Shown here piece by piece: positions 16,425 to 24,256 of a DNA stretch of 53,216 nucleotides. The stretch comes from an uncultured Lachnospiraceae bacterium (GTDB lineage: Bacteria > Bacillota > Clostridia > Lachnospirales > Lachnospiraceae). Below the pieces are notes generated by a model, which did not search any database, was not told where the DNA came from, and saw only the letters and a list, made by a program, of their open reading frames with translations. Location: NCBI GenBank assembly GCA_947627245.1, contig CANQVH010000020.1:1-53216 (forward strand), read 5' to 3'. The translations under genes were made by a program, and so were the position numbers. Position 1 is the first letter of the stretch, and each line of letters starts with the position of its first letter.

Positions 16425-17164
16425 GCCGCCGCACCTCCTTTGCCGAAGATCCGTCGGAACAGGCGACCGCACCATCCGCAGACGCCGCGCACCAGATTCA
16501 TAAAGCCGCGGAACACTCCGGGAATCGCGATCTTCATGCCCCATCCGGACACCACGAACAGCAGCAACGCCGCCGCAAGCAGCAAAAATCCCAGACACAT
16601 GAGCATCAGCCCCATCGCCGGCGCGGTCAGATTAATGATCCCGACAAATATGCACGCTACTCCCGAGACCAGAAACGCGGCCGCCGACACGAATCCGCCG
16701 AACACCAGACTGATCAGGCCGCCCAGAATGCCGATCACACAGCCGATCAGCCCGGCCACAACGGAAAATCCGGCCGACAGGATTGTCCCAGCGATCGGAA
16801 GTCCGAACACAAGAAACAGCACAAGCAGAAGAATGCCGTCCCTCTTTTTCTCCGAACCGCGTCCGGCCTCGGAGCGACCGCCCTGCCCCGCATACTTTTC
16901 CGGCGCCAGATAATCGTCGTCAAACCGCTCGTCGCGGTATCCCCTCTCCGTGAATTCGCCCGCGTCCGGATCGCCCTTTAAGCCCTCTCGAATCTCGTCC
17001 GCCACCTTCATCGGATCGCCGAGACGCTTCAAAATCTCCTCCTCACCATCCGGACCTGCCTCTGCGAAGAGATCCTGATAATAGCGCAGTACCTCCTCGC
17101 GCTCGTCCGGCGACAGATCGGAGATCAGTTCCTCCAGTTCCCTCAAAAAATTCTCCCGATTCAT
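16421..17164 (-). CDS. DUF1700 (HAAS domain) membrane protein
   Basis: This 247-residue protein starts with a HAAS domain (MNRENFLRELEELISDLSPD, then ILKRLGDPMKVADEIREGLK near 45-65), a helical signalling module almost always encoded next to PadR regulators. Several hydrophobic helices follow (about residues 110-220) and then a short basic C-terminus. The HAAS domain probably relays information between the PadR regulator and membrane partners. Both ends overlap neighbouring genes by four bases (ATGA at 17161-17164 and 16421-16424), indicating tight translational coupling. The ATG at 17164 was chosen over an upstream one inside padR because of this overlap and because it gives the standard start. 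Confidence 0.9.
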   Translation of the reverse strand: MNRENFLRELEELISDLSPDEREEVLRYYQDLFAEAGPDGEEEILKRLGDPMKVADEIREGLKGDPDAGEFTERGYRDERFDDDYLAPEKYAGQGGRSEAGRGSEKKRDGILLLVLFLVFGLPIAGTILSAGFSVVAGLIGCVIGILGGLISLVFGGFVSAAAFLVSGVACIFVGIINLTAPAMGLMLMCLGFLLLAAALLLFVVSGWGMKIAIPGVFRGFMNLVRGVCGWCGRLFRRIFGKGGAAA

Positions 17165-17481
17165 ACTCCGCCTCCCCGGAGGATCTCGGAAATCTTTCCG
17201 GAATAGCTTTGCCATTCCGAACGGTACATATTCAACTGAGACACTCCCTGCTCCGTCACCTTGTAATATCTGCGATTGCGTCCCGCATACTCCTGATCGT
17301 ACACCGAAAGACAGTTGTCTCTCTGCAGCCTCCGCAGCACCGGATACAGCGTCGACTCCGACACCTCAAGCACGCTGCGCACCTCCTGCGTGATCCGGTA
17401 ACCGTACGTACCCTCCGGATCACGGGACACGACCGACAGCACAATGGCATCCAGAAGCGCGGCTCCCGTATTAAATACCAT
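17161..17481 (-). CDS. PadR-family transcriptional regulator
   Basis: This 106-residue winged-helix regulator begins MVFNTGAALLDAIVLSVVS. It has the family core TYGYRITQEVRSVLEVSEST near residues 25-44, LYPVLRRLQRDN next, and a winged tail NRRYYKVTEQGVSQL. PadR proteins of this short type usually repress their own operon and release it on ligand or membrane signals. A perfect 10-bp inverted repeat overlaps the -10 region of the promoter just upstream and is the natural operator candidate. It is the first gene of the PadR-DUF1700-DUF4097-PspC operon. Confidence 0.93.
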   Translation of the reverse strand: MVFNTGAALLDAIVLSVVSRDPEGTYGYRITQEVRSVLEVSESTLYPVLRRLQRDNCLSVYDQEYAGRNRRYYKVTEQGVSQLNMYRSEWQSYSGKISEILRGGGV

Positions 17482-17519
17482 CCGCTCAAACCCTCTCTGA
17501 CATATATTATTGAAACTTT

Positions 17520-17563
17520 AATATTATACTCTGTATAATATTGCATGTCATAATATTTGTCAA
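17520..17563 (-). promoter_or_regulatory. padR operon promoter with embedded PadR-like operator
   Basis: TTGACA (17558-17563) and TATTAT (17535-17540) on the minus strand are 17 bases apart. A perfect inverted repeat, AATATTATAC (17520-17529), three bases, GTATAATATT (17533-17542), overlaps the -10 box and the start site. Binding there would block RNA polymerase, as expected for autorepression. Confidence 0.75.
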
Positions 17564-17607
17564 GAGAATATTTCAAAAATCTTTTTCTGACGGACAGGAA
17601 CACGAGG

Positions 17608-19419
17608 CTACACCGGCAGACTGTCCCGCACGCACAGCGCCCCGTATCCGATCTGATTGTTCGGATACCGCGTAAAACCCGGCAGTTGCCTTGCTCCGCT
17701 GCGCAGATACGCCCGCGCTTTCTCTCCGTAGAGATACGGATCGTTGCCGTCTGTGATCCCCCACTGCATCAGCAGGGCCGCCGCCCCAGTCACAAAGGGC
17801 GCCGCAAAGGAGGTTCCCGACACGCTGACGTATCCCCCGCCGACGGCCGTCGTCGTGATATCGACGCCCGGAGCGGCCAGATCCGGCTTCGGGGAATAAG
17901 GCTCCTCCGGCCAACCCCGTCCGGAAAACGCCGCATAGGAATTGCTGCGCGCATCGTACGCGCCCACCGCGATCACGCCATAGGCTGTAGACGGATCCGT
18001 CATCGTCGCATCCGCAGACGGCTGCAGAAAACGCGTACCGTCTCCGCGCGCCCGCGCGTCGATCATCCACATCTGATATTCTCCCGTGACGATGCGGACC
18101 GGCGTCAGCAGAATACCCCAGACGCCGCTGTCGAGATATGTCTTCCCCGGGATAAAATCCAGATAGATCTCCTGTCGTCCCTGATACGGCCCCGGCTCTC
18201 CGTAATAAACCAGCAGATCGACGGTTCCGATGCGGTAACGCGCCGCTCCTGCCCCGGGACCAAGCGGCCCGACGCGCCGACCGTCCGGATGCACCAGCGT
18301 GATCTCAAATTCATCCGCATAGTCCTTCCAAATCTGAATGTTCATCGTCGTCTCGTAGTCATTGACCAGAAGCTCGATCCTCTGCGGCTGACCGGAAACA
18401 AGCCTCCCCGCGGCATGTCCGCCCGTGTTCCCCTCGTTTCCCGTGCCTGCCGCAATCACGCATCGGCCCCGATCCGCCATCCGGTTGATGTAAGTCTCGA
18501 GAAGCGTGGTGCCCCGATGCGGGCCGTACACATTGCCGATGCTGACGTTCACCGCGACCGGACGGCCGAACGCCTCCGCCTTCCGCGCCACATACTCAAA
18601 CGCCTGCATCAGCTCCGTAGTGCGCGGAAATCCGTTCTCCCGCGGCGTTCCGAGCTTCACTATGATCAGGTCGCTGTCCGGCGCCATGCCCCGATACCGC
18701 CCTCCGGAAGCCCGGCCGTTCCCCGCCGCGATGCCGAGCACCTGCGTCCCGTGTCCGCTCACGTCGCGCTCCGGCACGATCTCGTATCCGTCCTCCCGGC
18801 TGCCCGTCTCCAGCGCCGCGTCGATCTCCTCACGGGTATACTCCACGCCCATCAAAAACCCTTCCGGAATGCGCCCCACGCCGATACGCTCCGAATCCCG
18901 CTCAGGCGGCAGCGATCCGCCCGTCACCCCGGGCAGGCTTCCCGTCTGATCCCACATCGCCGCAATTCTCGTACCGCCGTCCCCGTTCCGGAAATCCGGG
19001 TGAAAATAATCCACCCCGGAATCGATGACCGCCACAAGAATCCCCCGTCCCGTCAGCGAGCCGGGCCACACGGACTGCGAAGTCTGCACCGCCGAGACGC
19101 AGGACGCGGCCCGTCCGGCATCCAGCGAAAAATACAGCCGCTTCGGCATCTCCACATACTCGACCTGCGGCAGCGCCGCAAGCGCCGGGATCTCATCCTG
19201 CGGCAGCGTCACGATCGCATAACCTCCCGAGAGCTGCACGACCGCCCAATTCCGCGGAACCTGTCCCTCCAGCGTCCCGCTGTAGCGCACGATGACCTCC
19301 CACGTTTGCTCCTCCTCGTCATATCCTACCTCGAGATTTTCCGATCTCTCCCGTTCCTCCTTCGTCGCCTCCATCGCCAGATTCAGCAGATTCTCGATCT
19401 TCTGGTCCCCCTCCGCCAT
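17608..19419 (-). CDS. S8 (subtilisin-like) serine peptidase, Csp-like
   Basis: This 603-residue subtilase has an intact catalytic triad: Asp133 in VAVIDSGVDYFHPDF, His223 in SGHGTQVLGIAAGNG and Ser537 in SVSGTSFAAPFVTG, plus the oxyanion region AAGTGNEGN near 323. It has no signal peptide. A short N-terminal prodomain (about residues 1-100) and a long beta-rich insert between about 340 and 460 match the Csp germination proteases of Clostridia, in which a jelly-roll domain is inserted before the Ser motif. Csp proteases process the cortex hydrolase precursor pro-SleC during germination, but no sleC is seen nearby. The start at 19419 has GGAGGGTG and removes a 19-codon extension. Confidence 0.87.
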   Translation of the reverse strand: MAEGDQKIENLLNLAMEATKEERERSENLEVGYDEEEQTWEVIVRYSGTLEGQVPRNWAVVQLSGGYAIVTLPQDEIPALAALPQVEYVEMPKRLYFSLDAGRAASCVSAVQTSQSVWPGSLTGRGILVAVIDSGVDYFHPDFRNGDGGTRIAAMWDQTGSLPGVTGGSLPPERDSERIGVGRIPEGFLMGVEYTREEIDAALETGSREDGYEIVPERDVSGHGTQVLGIAAGNGRASGGRYRGMAPDSDLIIVKLGTPRENGFPRTTELMQAFEYVARKAEAFGRPVAVNVSIGNVYGPHRGTTLLETYINRMADRGRCVIAAGTGNEGNTGGHAAGRLVSGQPQRIELLVNDYETTMNIQIWKDYADEFEITLVHPDGRRVGPLGPGAGAARYRIGTVDLLVYYGEPGPYQGRQEIYLDFIPGKTYLDSGVWGILLTPVRIVTGEYQMWMIDARARGDGTRFLQPSADATMTDPSTAYGVIAVGAYDARSNSYAAFSGRGWPEEPYSPKPDLAAPGVDITTTAVGGGYVSVSGTSFAAPFVTGAAALLMQWGITDGNDPYLYGEKARAYLRSGARQLPGFTRYPNNQIGYGALCVRDSLPV

Positions 19420-19497
19420 GACACACCCTCCGTAATACGCCTCTGTCCTATGTAGTGTATGCCCCAGCGCGCGCATTATTCCGTGTATTTCGCCTCC

Positions 19498-19917
19498 TCA
19501 CTCCTCCAACATCGTATTGATCCTGCGGAATCCACCCTTCTCCTCCGTCTCGATATCCTCCCAGATCTGTTCCGCCAGATCGGCAAGCGTCTCATCCCCA
19601 AAGGCGATGCTGCCCCCGTAGATGCTCATCCCCTCCGCGATCGCCTGCTTCGCCTCTTTGTATTCCTCGTAGTGCTCGTCCCCCTCGTAAAAATCCTTTC
19701 CCACATCGATTCCGTACTGCTCACGAAAAAAAGCAGCAAGCTCCTCTTCGCTCTCTGCTTCCTTTTTCCCGAAAAAGACAGGGCCAAGCGCCTCGTAAAG
19801 CAGCTCCTTCTGCCGATTCGCCGTCTGCTCGTCCCTCGCAAGCAAAAAACGGCTCGACGGAGCCTGACCGTCCTTCCGATTCAGTCTTAGTTTTTTCCAT
19901 TTTGCAGTATTCTGCAT
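19498..19917 (-). CDS. Conserved hypothetical protein (unrecognised)
   Basis: This 139-residue acidic protein has no signal peptide or membrane helix. It begins MQNTAKWKKLRLNRKDGQAP, then has a helical Glu/Lys-rich middle (KKEAESEEELAAFFREQYGI) and a Glu-rich C-terminus (EQIWEDIETEEKGG). I do not recognise the family. A strong promoter lies upstream, so it is probably expressed. The ribosome site is weak (ACGGGAAACAAA before the ATG). It sits between the cytidylate-kinase-like gene and the Csp-like protease, all on the minus strand; nothing in the context assigns a role. Confidence 0.65.
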   Translation of the reverse strand: MQNTAKWKKLRLNRKDGQAPSSRFLLARDEQTANRQKELLYEALGPVFFGKKEAESEEELAAFFREQYGIDVGKDFYEGDEHYEEYKEAKQAIAEGMSIYGGSIAFGDETLADLAEQIWEDIETEEKGGFRRINTMLEE

Positions 19918-19967
19918 TTTGTTTCCCGTTCTGTCCCCCGCAACGGATAAACTTATTATGTGTTTTA

Positions 19968-19996
19968 ATATTATCTTATTGTATCAGCACTGTCAA
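19968..19996 (-). promoter_or_regulatory. Promoter of the 139-residue hypothetical protein gene
   Basis: TTGACA (19991-19996) and TAATAT (19968-19973) with a 17-base spacer on the minus strand. Confidence 0.8.
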
Positions 19997-20008
19997 GTAT
20001 TATTTTAC

Positions 20009-20052
20009 ACACAAAGCGACCGGACAGCATGCAGCGCACACCGTCCGGCCGC
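20009..20052 (-). terminator. Terminator after the cytidylate-kinase-like gene
   Basis: GCGGCCGGAC (20043-20052) pairs with GTCCGGTCGC (20016-20025) around a 17-base loop, followed on the minus strand by a short T-rich tract. The stem is strong but the U-tract is broken by G. Confidence 0.6.
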
Positions 20053-20068
20053 AGACAGCCGCAAGATT

Positions 20069-20710
20069 TTATTCATTTGGAAGCTTCCCAAAACGGACTC
20101 TCATGTAAGCTTTGATCGCCTCCATCGTCCCGTCGAAGCCCAGCCGCTCACTGTTCAGACAGAGATCGTAGTTGCGGGCGTCCGTCCACTCCTGTCCGGT
20201 GTAGTAGCGGTAGAAATCGCTGCGGTACTTGTCCGTCTTCTCGACAAACTTCTCGACATCCTTGCCGGTGAACGCGCGGCGCTCGATCGCCTGCTTCACA
20301 CAGTACTCCCGCGACGCGTGGACAAACACGCTCACAACGCCCGGATTGCCCTTCAGCACATAGTCCGCGGCCCGTCCGATGATGACGCAGGACTCCTTCT
20401 CCGCCAGCTCGCGGATGATCTTCGCCTGATAATTGAACAGATTATGGTCGCTGACAAACTCCTCGCTGTCCGGCGCGATCAGCTTACCCTTGTACTCGGG
20501 CCCACGTCCCTTGCCGAAAAACAACGGCGTACGCTTCAGCTTCTCATCCGCCTGATTGAACAGGCTCTCGTTGATCCCGCTGTCGTCGGAAGCCATCTTG
20601 ATGATTTCCTTCTCATAGCAGTTGATCCCGAGATCCTCCGCCAGCATATGACCGATCGTCCTTCCGCCGCTGCCAAAATGCCTCGCAATCGTCACTATCA
20701 CATTCCCCAT
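20069..20710 (-). CDS. Cytidylate kinase-like family protein
   Basis: This 213-residue P-loop protein belongs to the cytidylate-kinase-like family. The nucleotide-binding motif is IARHFGSGGRTIG (residues 8-20), followed by ESCVIIGRAADYVL near 104 and SREYCVKQAIERR near 134, the lid. The family is widespread in Clostridia. It differs from true Cmk, and its substrate is uncertain. The gene is 15 bases downstream of livF on the same strand, so it may be co-transcribed with the importer. A terminator follows it. A link to branched-chain amino acid uptake is not obvious. Confidence 0.87.
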   Translation of the reverse strand: MGNVIVTIARHFGSGGRTIGHMLAEDLGINCYEKEIIKMASDDSGINESLFNQADEKLKRTPLFFGKGRGPEYKGKLIAPDSEEFVSDHNLFNYQAKIIRELAEKESCVIIGRAADYVLKGNPGVVSVFVHASREYCVKQAIERRAFTGKDVEKFVEKTDKYRSDFYRYYTGQEWTDARNYDLCLNSERLGFDGTMEAIKAYMRVRFGKLPNE

Positions 20711-20725
20711 ACTACACCATCCTTT

Positions 20726-21436
20726 CTACTCGCCGAGATACGCTTTCTTAATAGAATCATCGTTCATCAGTTCCTTCGCATCGCCCGACATCACGATCTT
20801 TCCGGTCTCAAGCACATACGCGCGGTCCGCGATCGCGAGCGCCTTCTTCGCGTTCTGCTCCACGAGCAGCACCGTCGTCCCGGCCTCGCTGACACTCTGA
20901 ATGATATCAAAGATCTCGTTGACGAGGATCGGCGAGAGTCCCATCGAGGGCTCATCCATCAGAATGATACGCGGATTCGACATCAGCGCGCGCCCCATCG
21001 CCAGCATCTGCTGTTCGCCGCCCGAGAGCGTCCCTGCGAGCTGATTTTTCCGCTCTTCCAGACGCGGGAAACGCTTGTAGACCTTCTCCAGCGTCTGCTC
21101 GATCTCGCCTTTGTCGCTGCGCGTGTAAGCTCCCATTTTCAGATTCTGGTACACGGACATCTCCGCGAACACGCGCCGACCCTCCGGCACATGCGCCATC
21201 CCGAGGCTCACGATCTTGTGGGCCGGGGTTTTCGTGATGTCCTTGCCCTCAAAAATAATACTGCCCTTCTTCGGAGAGAGAAGTCCCGTCACCGTGTGGA
21301 GGATCGTCGTCTTGCCCGCGCCGTTCGCGCCGATCAGTGAGATGATCTCGCCCTCGTTGACTTCGAAGGAAATTCCCTTGATCGCTTGGATCACACCGTA
21401 ATAGACCTCCAAGTCTTTTATCTCAAGCATCGCCAT
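20726..21436 (-). CDS. livF: Branched-chain amino acid ABC transporter, ATPase LivF
   Basis: This 236-residue ATPase energises the high-affinity importer with LivG. It has Walker A GANGAGKTT near residue 36, the ABC signature TLSGGEQQMLAMGRALMSNP near 135, and Walker B IILMDEPSMGLSP. The LivF subfamily is recognised by LEVYYGVIQAIKGISFEV at the N-terminus and the short C-terminal tail. AGGAGG precedes the ATG. It is the last gene of the liv permease set, 14 bases after livG, and is followed closely by the cytidylate-kinase-like gene. Confidence 0.97.
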   Translation of the reverse strand: MAMLEIKDLEVYYGVIQAIKGISFEVNEGEIISLIGANGAGKTTILHTVTGLLSPKKGSIIFEGKDITKTPAHKIVSLGMAHVPEGRRVFAEMSVYQNLKMGAYTRSDKGEIEQTLEKVYKRFPRLEERKNQLAGTLSGGEQQMLAMGRALMSNPRIILMDEPSMGLSPILVNEIFDIIQSVSEAGTTVLLVEQNAKKALAIADRAYVLETGKIVMSGDAKELMNDDSIKKAYLGE

Positions 21437-21450
21437 CGTTCATTTCCTCC

Positions 21451-22212
21451 TTACTCCCCGAGATACGCAGTGATGACCTGCGGATTGTTCAGCACGTCGC
21501 TCGTCTTTCCCTGCGCAAGAATCTCGCCGAAATTCAGCACACTCAGCTCTTCGCAGATCCCGGACACCAGCTTCATATCATGTTCGATCAGCAGGATCGT
21601 CATGTCAAAATGATCCCGTACGAAGCGGATCATATCCATCAGCTCCTGCGTCTCGTTCGGGTTCATGCCGGCCGCGGGCTCGTCGAGCAAAAGAAGCTTC
21701 GGATCCGTCGCCATCGCGCGCGCAATCTCAAGACGGCGCTGTTTGCCGTACGGCAGATTCGACGCCAGCGTCTCCGCTTCGGCATCCAGATCGAACACCT
21801 TTAGAAGCTCCATTGCGCGCTCATCCATCTCCCGCTCTACCTTGCGGTACGACGGCAGACGGAAGATCCCCGCCACCGTGGAATACGTGTGATGATTGTG
21901 CAGTCCCGCCTTGACGTTGTCCAGCACCGACAGCTCTTTGAAGAGCCGGATATTCTGGAACGTACGCGCGATTCCCGCCTTGCTGATCTCGATCGTCTTC
22001 TTCCCGGTGATATCCTGCCCGTCGAGCGCCACGCTCCCGGTATCCGGCTTATACACGCCGGTCAGCAGGTTGAAGATCGTCGTCTTTCCCGCGCCGTTCG
22101 GCCCGATCAGCCCGTAGAGCTGTCCCTTCTCGATCGACACGTTAAAATTGTTCACGGCGCGCAGGCCGCCAAAAGAAATTCCGAGATTGTTTACTTCCAG
22201 CATCACAGACAT
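21451..22212 (-). CDS. livG: Branched-chain amino acid ABC transporter, ATPase LivG
   Basis: This 253-residue ATPase is the partner of LivF. Walker A is GPNGAGKTTIFNLLTGVYKP near residue 37, the signature is LPYGKQRRLEIARAMATDP near 150, and Walker B is LLLLDEPAAGMNP. The LPYGKQR form of the signature and the GIARTFQNIRLFKELS segment are typical of LivG. The start at 22212 lies two bases before the livM stop, so translation is probably coupled. A second ATG three codons in is possible but less well placed. Confidence 0.97.
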   Translation of the reverse strand: MSVMLEVNNLGISFGGLRAVNNFNVSIEKGQLYGLIGPNGAGKTTIFNLLTGVYKPDTGSVALDGQDITGKKTIEISKAGIARTFQNIRLFKELSVLDNVKAGLHNHHTYSTVAGIFRLPSYRKVEREMDERAMELLKVFDLDAEAETLASNLPYGKQRRLEIARAMATDPKLLLLDEPAAGMNPNETQELMDMIRFVRDHFDMTILLIEHDMKLVSGICEELSVLNFGEILAQGKTSDVLNNPQVITAYLGE

Positions 22213-22213
22213 C

Positions 22214-23266
22214 CTACTCGCCCTCCTTCACTGATTTTCTGAAGAAGCGCCCGAGGTAGCGTTCCCGCCATTCCAGAGCCTTCGGCGCCCAGTTGAAGAG
22301 CATCATCGCGATCAGCACGATCGAGTAGATCAGCATACGGTAATCCGCCATAGAACGCAGCAGCTCCGGCAGAGCCGTCAGAATGACCGCCGCGATCACG
22401 GAACCGCGGATGTTTCCGATGCCGCCCAGCACCACGAATACGAGCGCCAGAATCGATGTGTTGAAATTGAACTTCGAGGCCTGCAGCGTCGCCAGATTGT
22501 GGGAGTAAAGCGCGCCCGCCACGCCTGCCAAGGCCGCCGAGATTGTGAAAGCCATCAGCTTATATTTCGTGATGTTGATCCCGATGGACTCCGCCGCGAT
22601 CCGGTTGTCGCGGATCGACATGATTGCGCGCCCGTCCCTCGAGTCAATCAAATTCAATACGATAAACAGTGTGATCAGGATCAGGATCACACCGATCAGG
22701 AACGTGGACTGCTTCGCGATCCCCGTAATGCCCTGCGGCCCGCCGAGGATCATCTTGCCGTCCGGCTCCATGCCGAGGGAAAACTGATCCTTCATGGAAA
22801 AATGAAATCCATTGCTGTCTTTTCCGATGTAAAATACGTTAATCACGTTTTTGATGATCTCACCGAACGCAAGCGTCACGATCGCAAGATAGTCGCCCTT
22901 CAGGCGCAGCACCGGGATCCCGATCAGGATGCCGAACGCCGCCGCCACGAGCGCGGCAAACAGGATCGCGAGCACAAAGCGCAGCAGATCGATCGTGATT
23001 GCCTCCTGCGTACACTTGGTAAAGATCGCGCCCGCAAAGGCTCCCACGCACATAAAGCCCGCGTGTCCGAGGCTCAGCTCGCCGGAGATGCCGACAACCA
23101 GATTCAGCGAGACCGCCAAAATCACATAAACGCAGATCGGCACCAGAAGTCCCTGCATCAGACTGGACAGATGTCCCGTGCCCTGCATGATCTGTACAAT
23201 GATAAACGCCGCTACGACCATCCCGTAGGTGATCAGGTTGCTTTTTAACTTTTTCTTCTTATTCAT
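22214..23266 (-). CDS. livM: Branched-chain amino acid ABC transporter, permease LivM
   Basis: This 350-residue integral membrane permease forms the channel with LivH. About nine hydrophobic helices are visible, with the family loop GDYLAIVTLAFGEIIKNVIN near the middle and the cytoplasmic EAA-like segment that contacts the ATPases (RAIMSIRDNRIAAESIGINI). The frame opens with a GTG three codons upstream; the ATG at 23264-23266 follows AGGTGG at better spacing and gives MNKKKKLKSN. livH ends 10 bases upstream, so the two are in one operon. Confidence 0.96.
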   Translation of the reverse strand: MNKKKKLKSNLITYGMVVAAFIIVQIMQGTGHLSSLMQGLLVPICVYVILAVSLNLVVGISGELSLGHAGFMCVGAFAGAIFTKCTQEAITIDLLRFVLAILFAALVAAAFGILIGIPVLRLKGDYLAIVTLAFGEIIKNVINVFYIGKDSNGFHFSMKDQFSLGMEPDGKMILGGPQGITGIAKQSTFLIGVILILITLFIVLNLIDSRDGRAIMSIRDNRIAAESIGINITKYKLMAFTISAALAGVAGALYSHNLATLQASKFNFNTSILALVFVVLGGIGNIRGSVIAAVILTALPELLRSMADYRMLIYSIVLIAMMLFNWAPKALEWRERYLGRFFRKSVKEGE

Positions 23267-23275
23267 CCCATCCAC

Positions 23276-24160
23276 CTACACTTTCTCCTGAATTTTCTTG
23301 CCGAGCAGGCCGGTCGGCTTCACGAGGAGCACCACGATCAGCACCGCGAACACGATCGCATCCGCCAACTGGGAAGAAATATACGCTTTGCTCAGGATCT
23401 CGATCACGCCGAGCACGATCCCGCCGATCATCGCTCCCGGAATCGAACCGATCCCGCCAAATACCGCGGCCACGAATGCCTTGATACCGGGCATGGAACC
23501 CGTATAAGGAGACAGAGACGGATACGAGGAGCACAGAAGCACGCCCGCGACAGCCGCGAGACCGGAACCGATCGCAAACGTCAGCGCGATCGTCCCGTTC
23601 ACGTTGATCCCCATGAGCTGCGCGGCTCCCTTGTCCTCCGACACGGCCAGCATCGCCTGCCCCGCCTTTGTTTTGTTGATAAACGTCGTCAGCGCGATCA
23701 TAATTACGATACAACTTGCGATCGTGACGATCGTCTCCGCCGAAATATTCAGCGTCCCGCCAGCCAGCTTCAGGTCCGGAAGCGGAACCACAGACTGGAA
23801 GCTCTTCGGATTCGGTCCGAAGATCAGGAGCACGACATTTTGCAGCAGATAACTGACACCGATCGCCGTAATCAGCACCGCCAGCGGCGAGGCAGCCCCG
23901 CGCAGCGGACGATAGGCAACCCGCTCGATCACAATTCCCAGCACTGTACATACCACGATCGCCACCAGCACTGCGATCAGCGGATTCGTACTGTAGCTCA
24001 GCACCACCGTGAGCGCCACATAGCCTCCCACCATGATGACGTCGCCGTGCGCGAAATTCAACATTCTCGCAATGCCGTAAACCATGGTATAGCCCAATGC
24101 GATTATGGCATATACACTGCCGAGACTGATGCCGTTAATCAGATAGGATAATAAACTCAT
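23276..24160 (-). CDS. livH: Branched-chain amino acid ABC transporter, permease LivH
   Basis: This 294-residue integral membrane permease begins MSLLSYLINGISLGSVYAII. It contains the family segment LGYTMVYGIARMLNFAHGDV near residues 22-41 and the EAA-like loop near KTKAGQAMLAVSEDKGAAQL. With LivM it forms the translocation pore. A hairpin that should terminate transcription lies between livK and this gene, so permease levels are probably lower than binding-protein levels. The ATG follows AGAGAGGTGCAAAT. Confidence 0.97.
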   Translation of the reverse strand: MSLLSYLINGISLGSVYAIIALGYTMVYGIARMLNFAHGDVIMVGGYVALTVVLSYSTNPLIAVLVAIVVCTVLGIVIERVAYRPLRGAASPLAVLITAIGVSYLLQNVVLLIFGPNPKSFQSVVPLPDLKLAGGTLNISAETIVTIASCIVIMIALTTFINKTKAGQAMLAVSEDKGAAQLMGINVNGTIALTFAIGSGLAAVAGVLLCSSYPSLSPYTGSMPGIKAFVAAVFGGIGSIPGAMIGGIVLGVIEILSKAYISSQLADAIVFAVLIVVLLVKPTGLLGKKIQEKV

Positions 24161-24192
24161 ATTTGCACCTCTCTATATGCGTACCTTATGGC

Positions 24193-24221
24193 AAAAAGGG
24201 GGTTGCTGATGTGCAACCCCC
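24193..24221 (-). terminator. Intercistronic terminator between livK and livH
   Basis: GGGGGTTGC (24213-24221 on the minus strand) pairs with GCAACCCCC (24198-24206) around a 6-base loop, followed by five T. It is a strong hairpin inside an apparent operon, likely a partial terminator that raises the ratio of binding protein to permease. Confidence 0.8.
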
Positions 24222-24256
24222 TGTCGGGTCTTAAATAAATGACTCAACTTTTTGAA

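Noticed and set aside
17557..19455. A 632-codon open frame opposite the Csp-like protease
   Set aside because: Same artefact of high third-position GC; its Arg-rich translation resembles no family and the opposite strand holds an intact protease.
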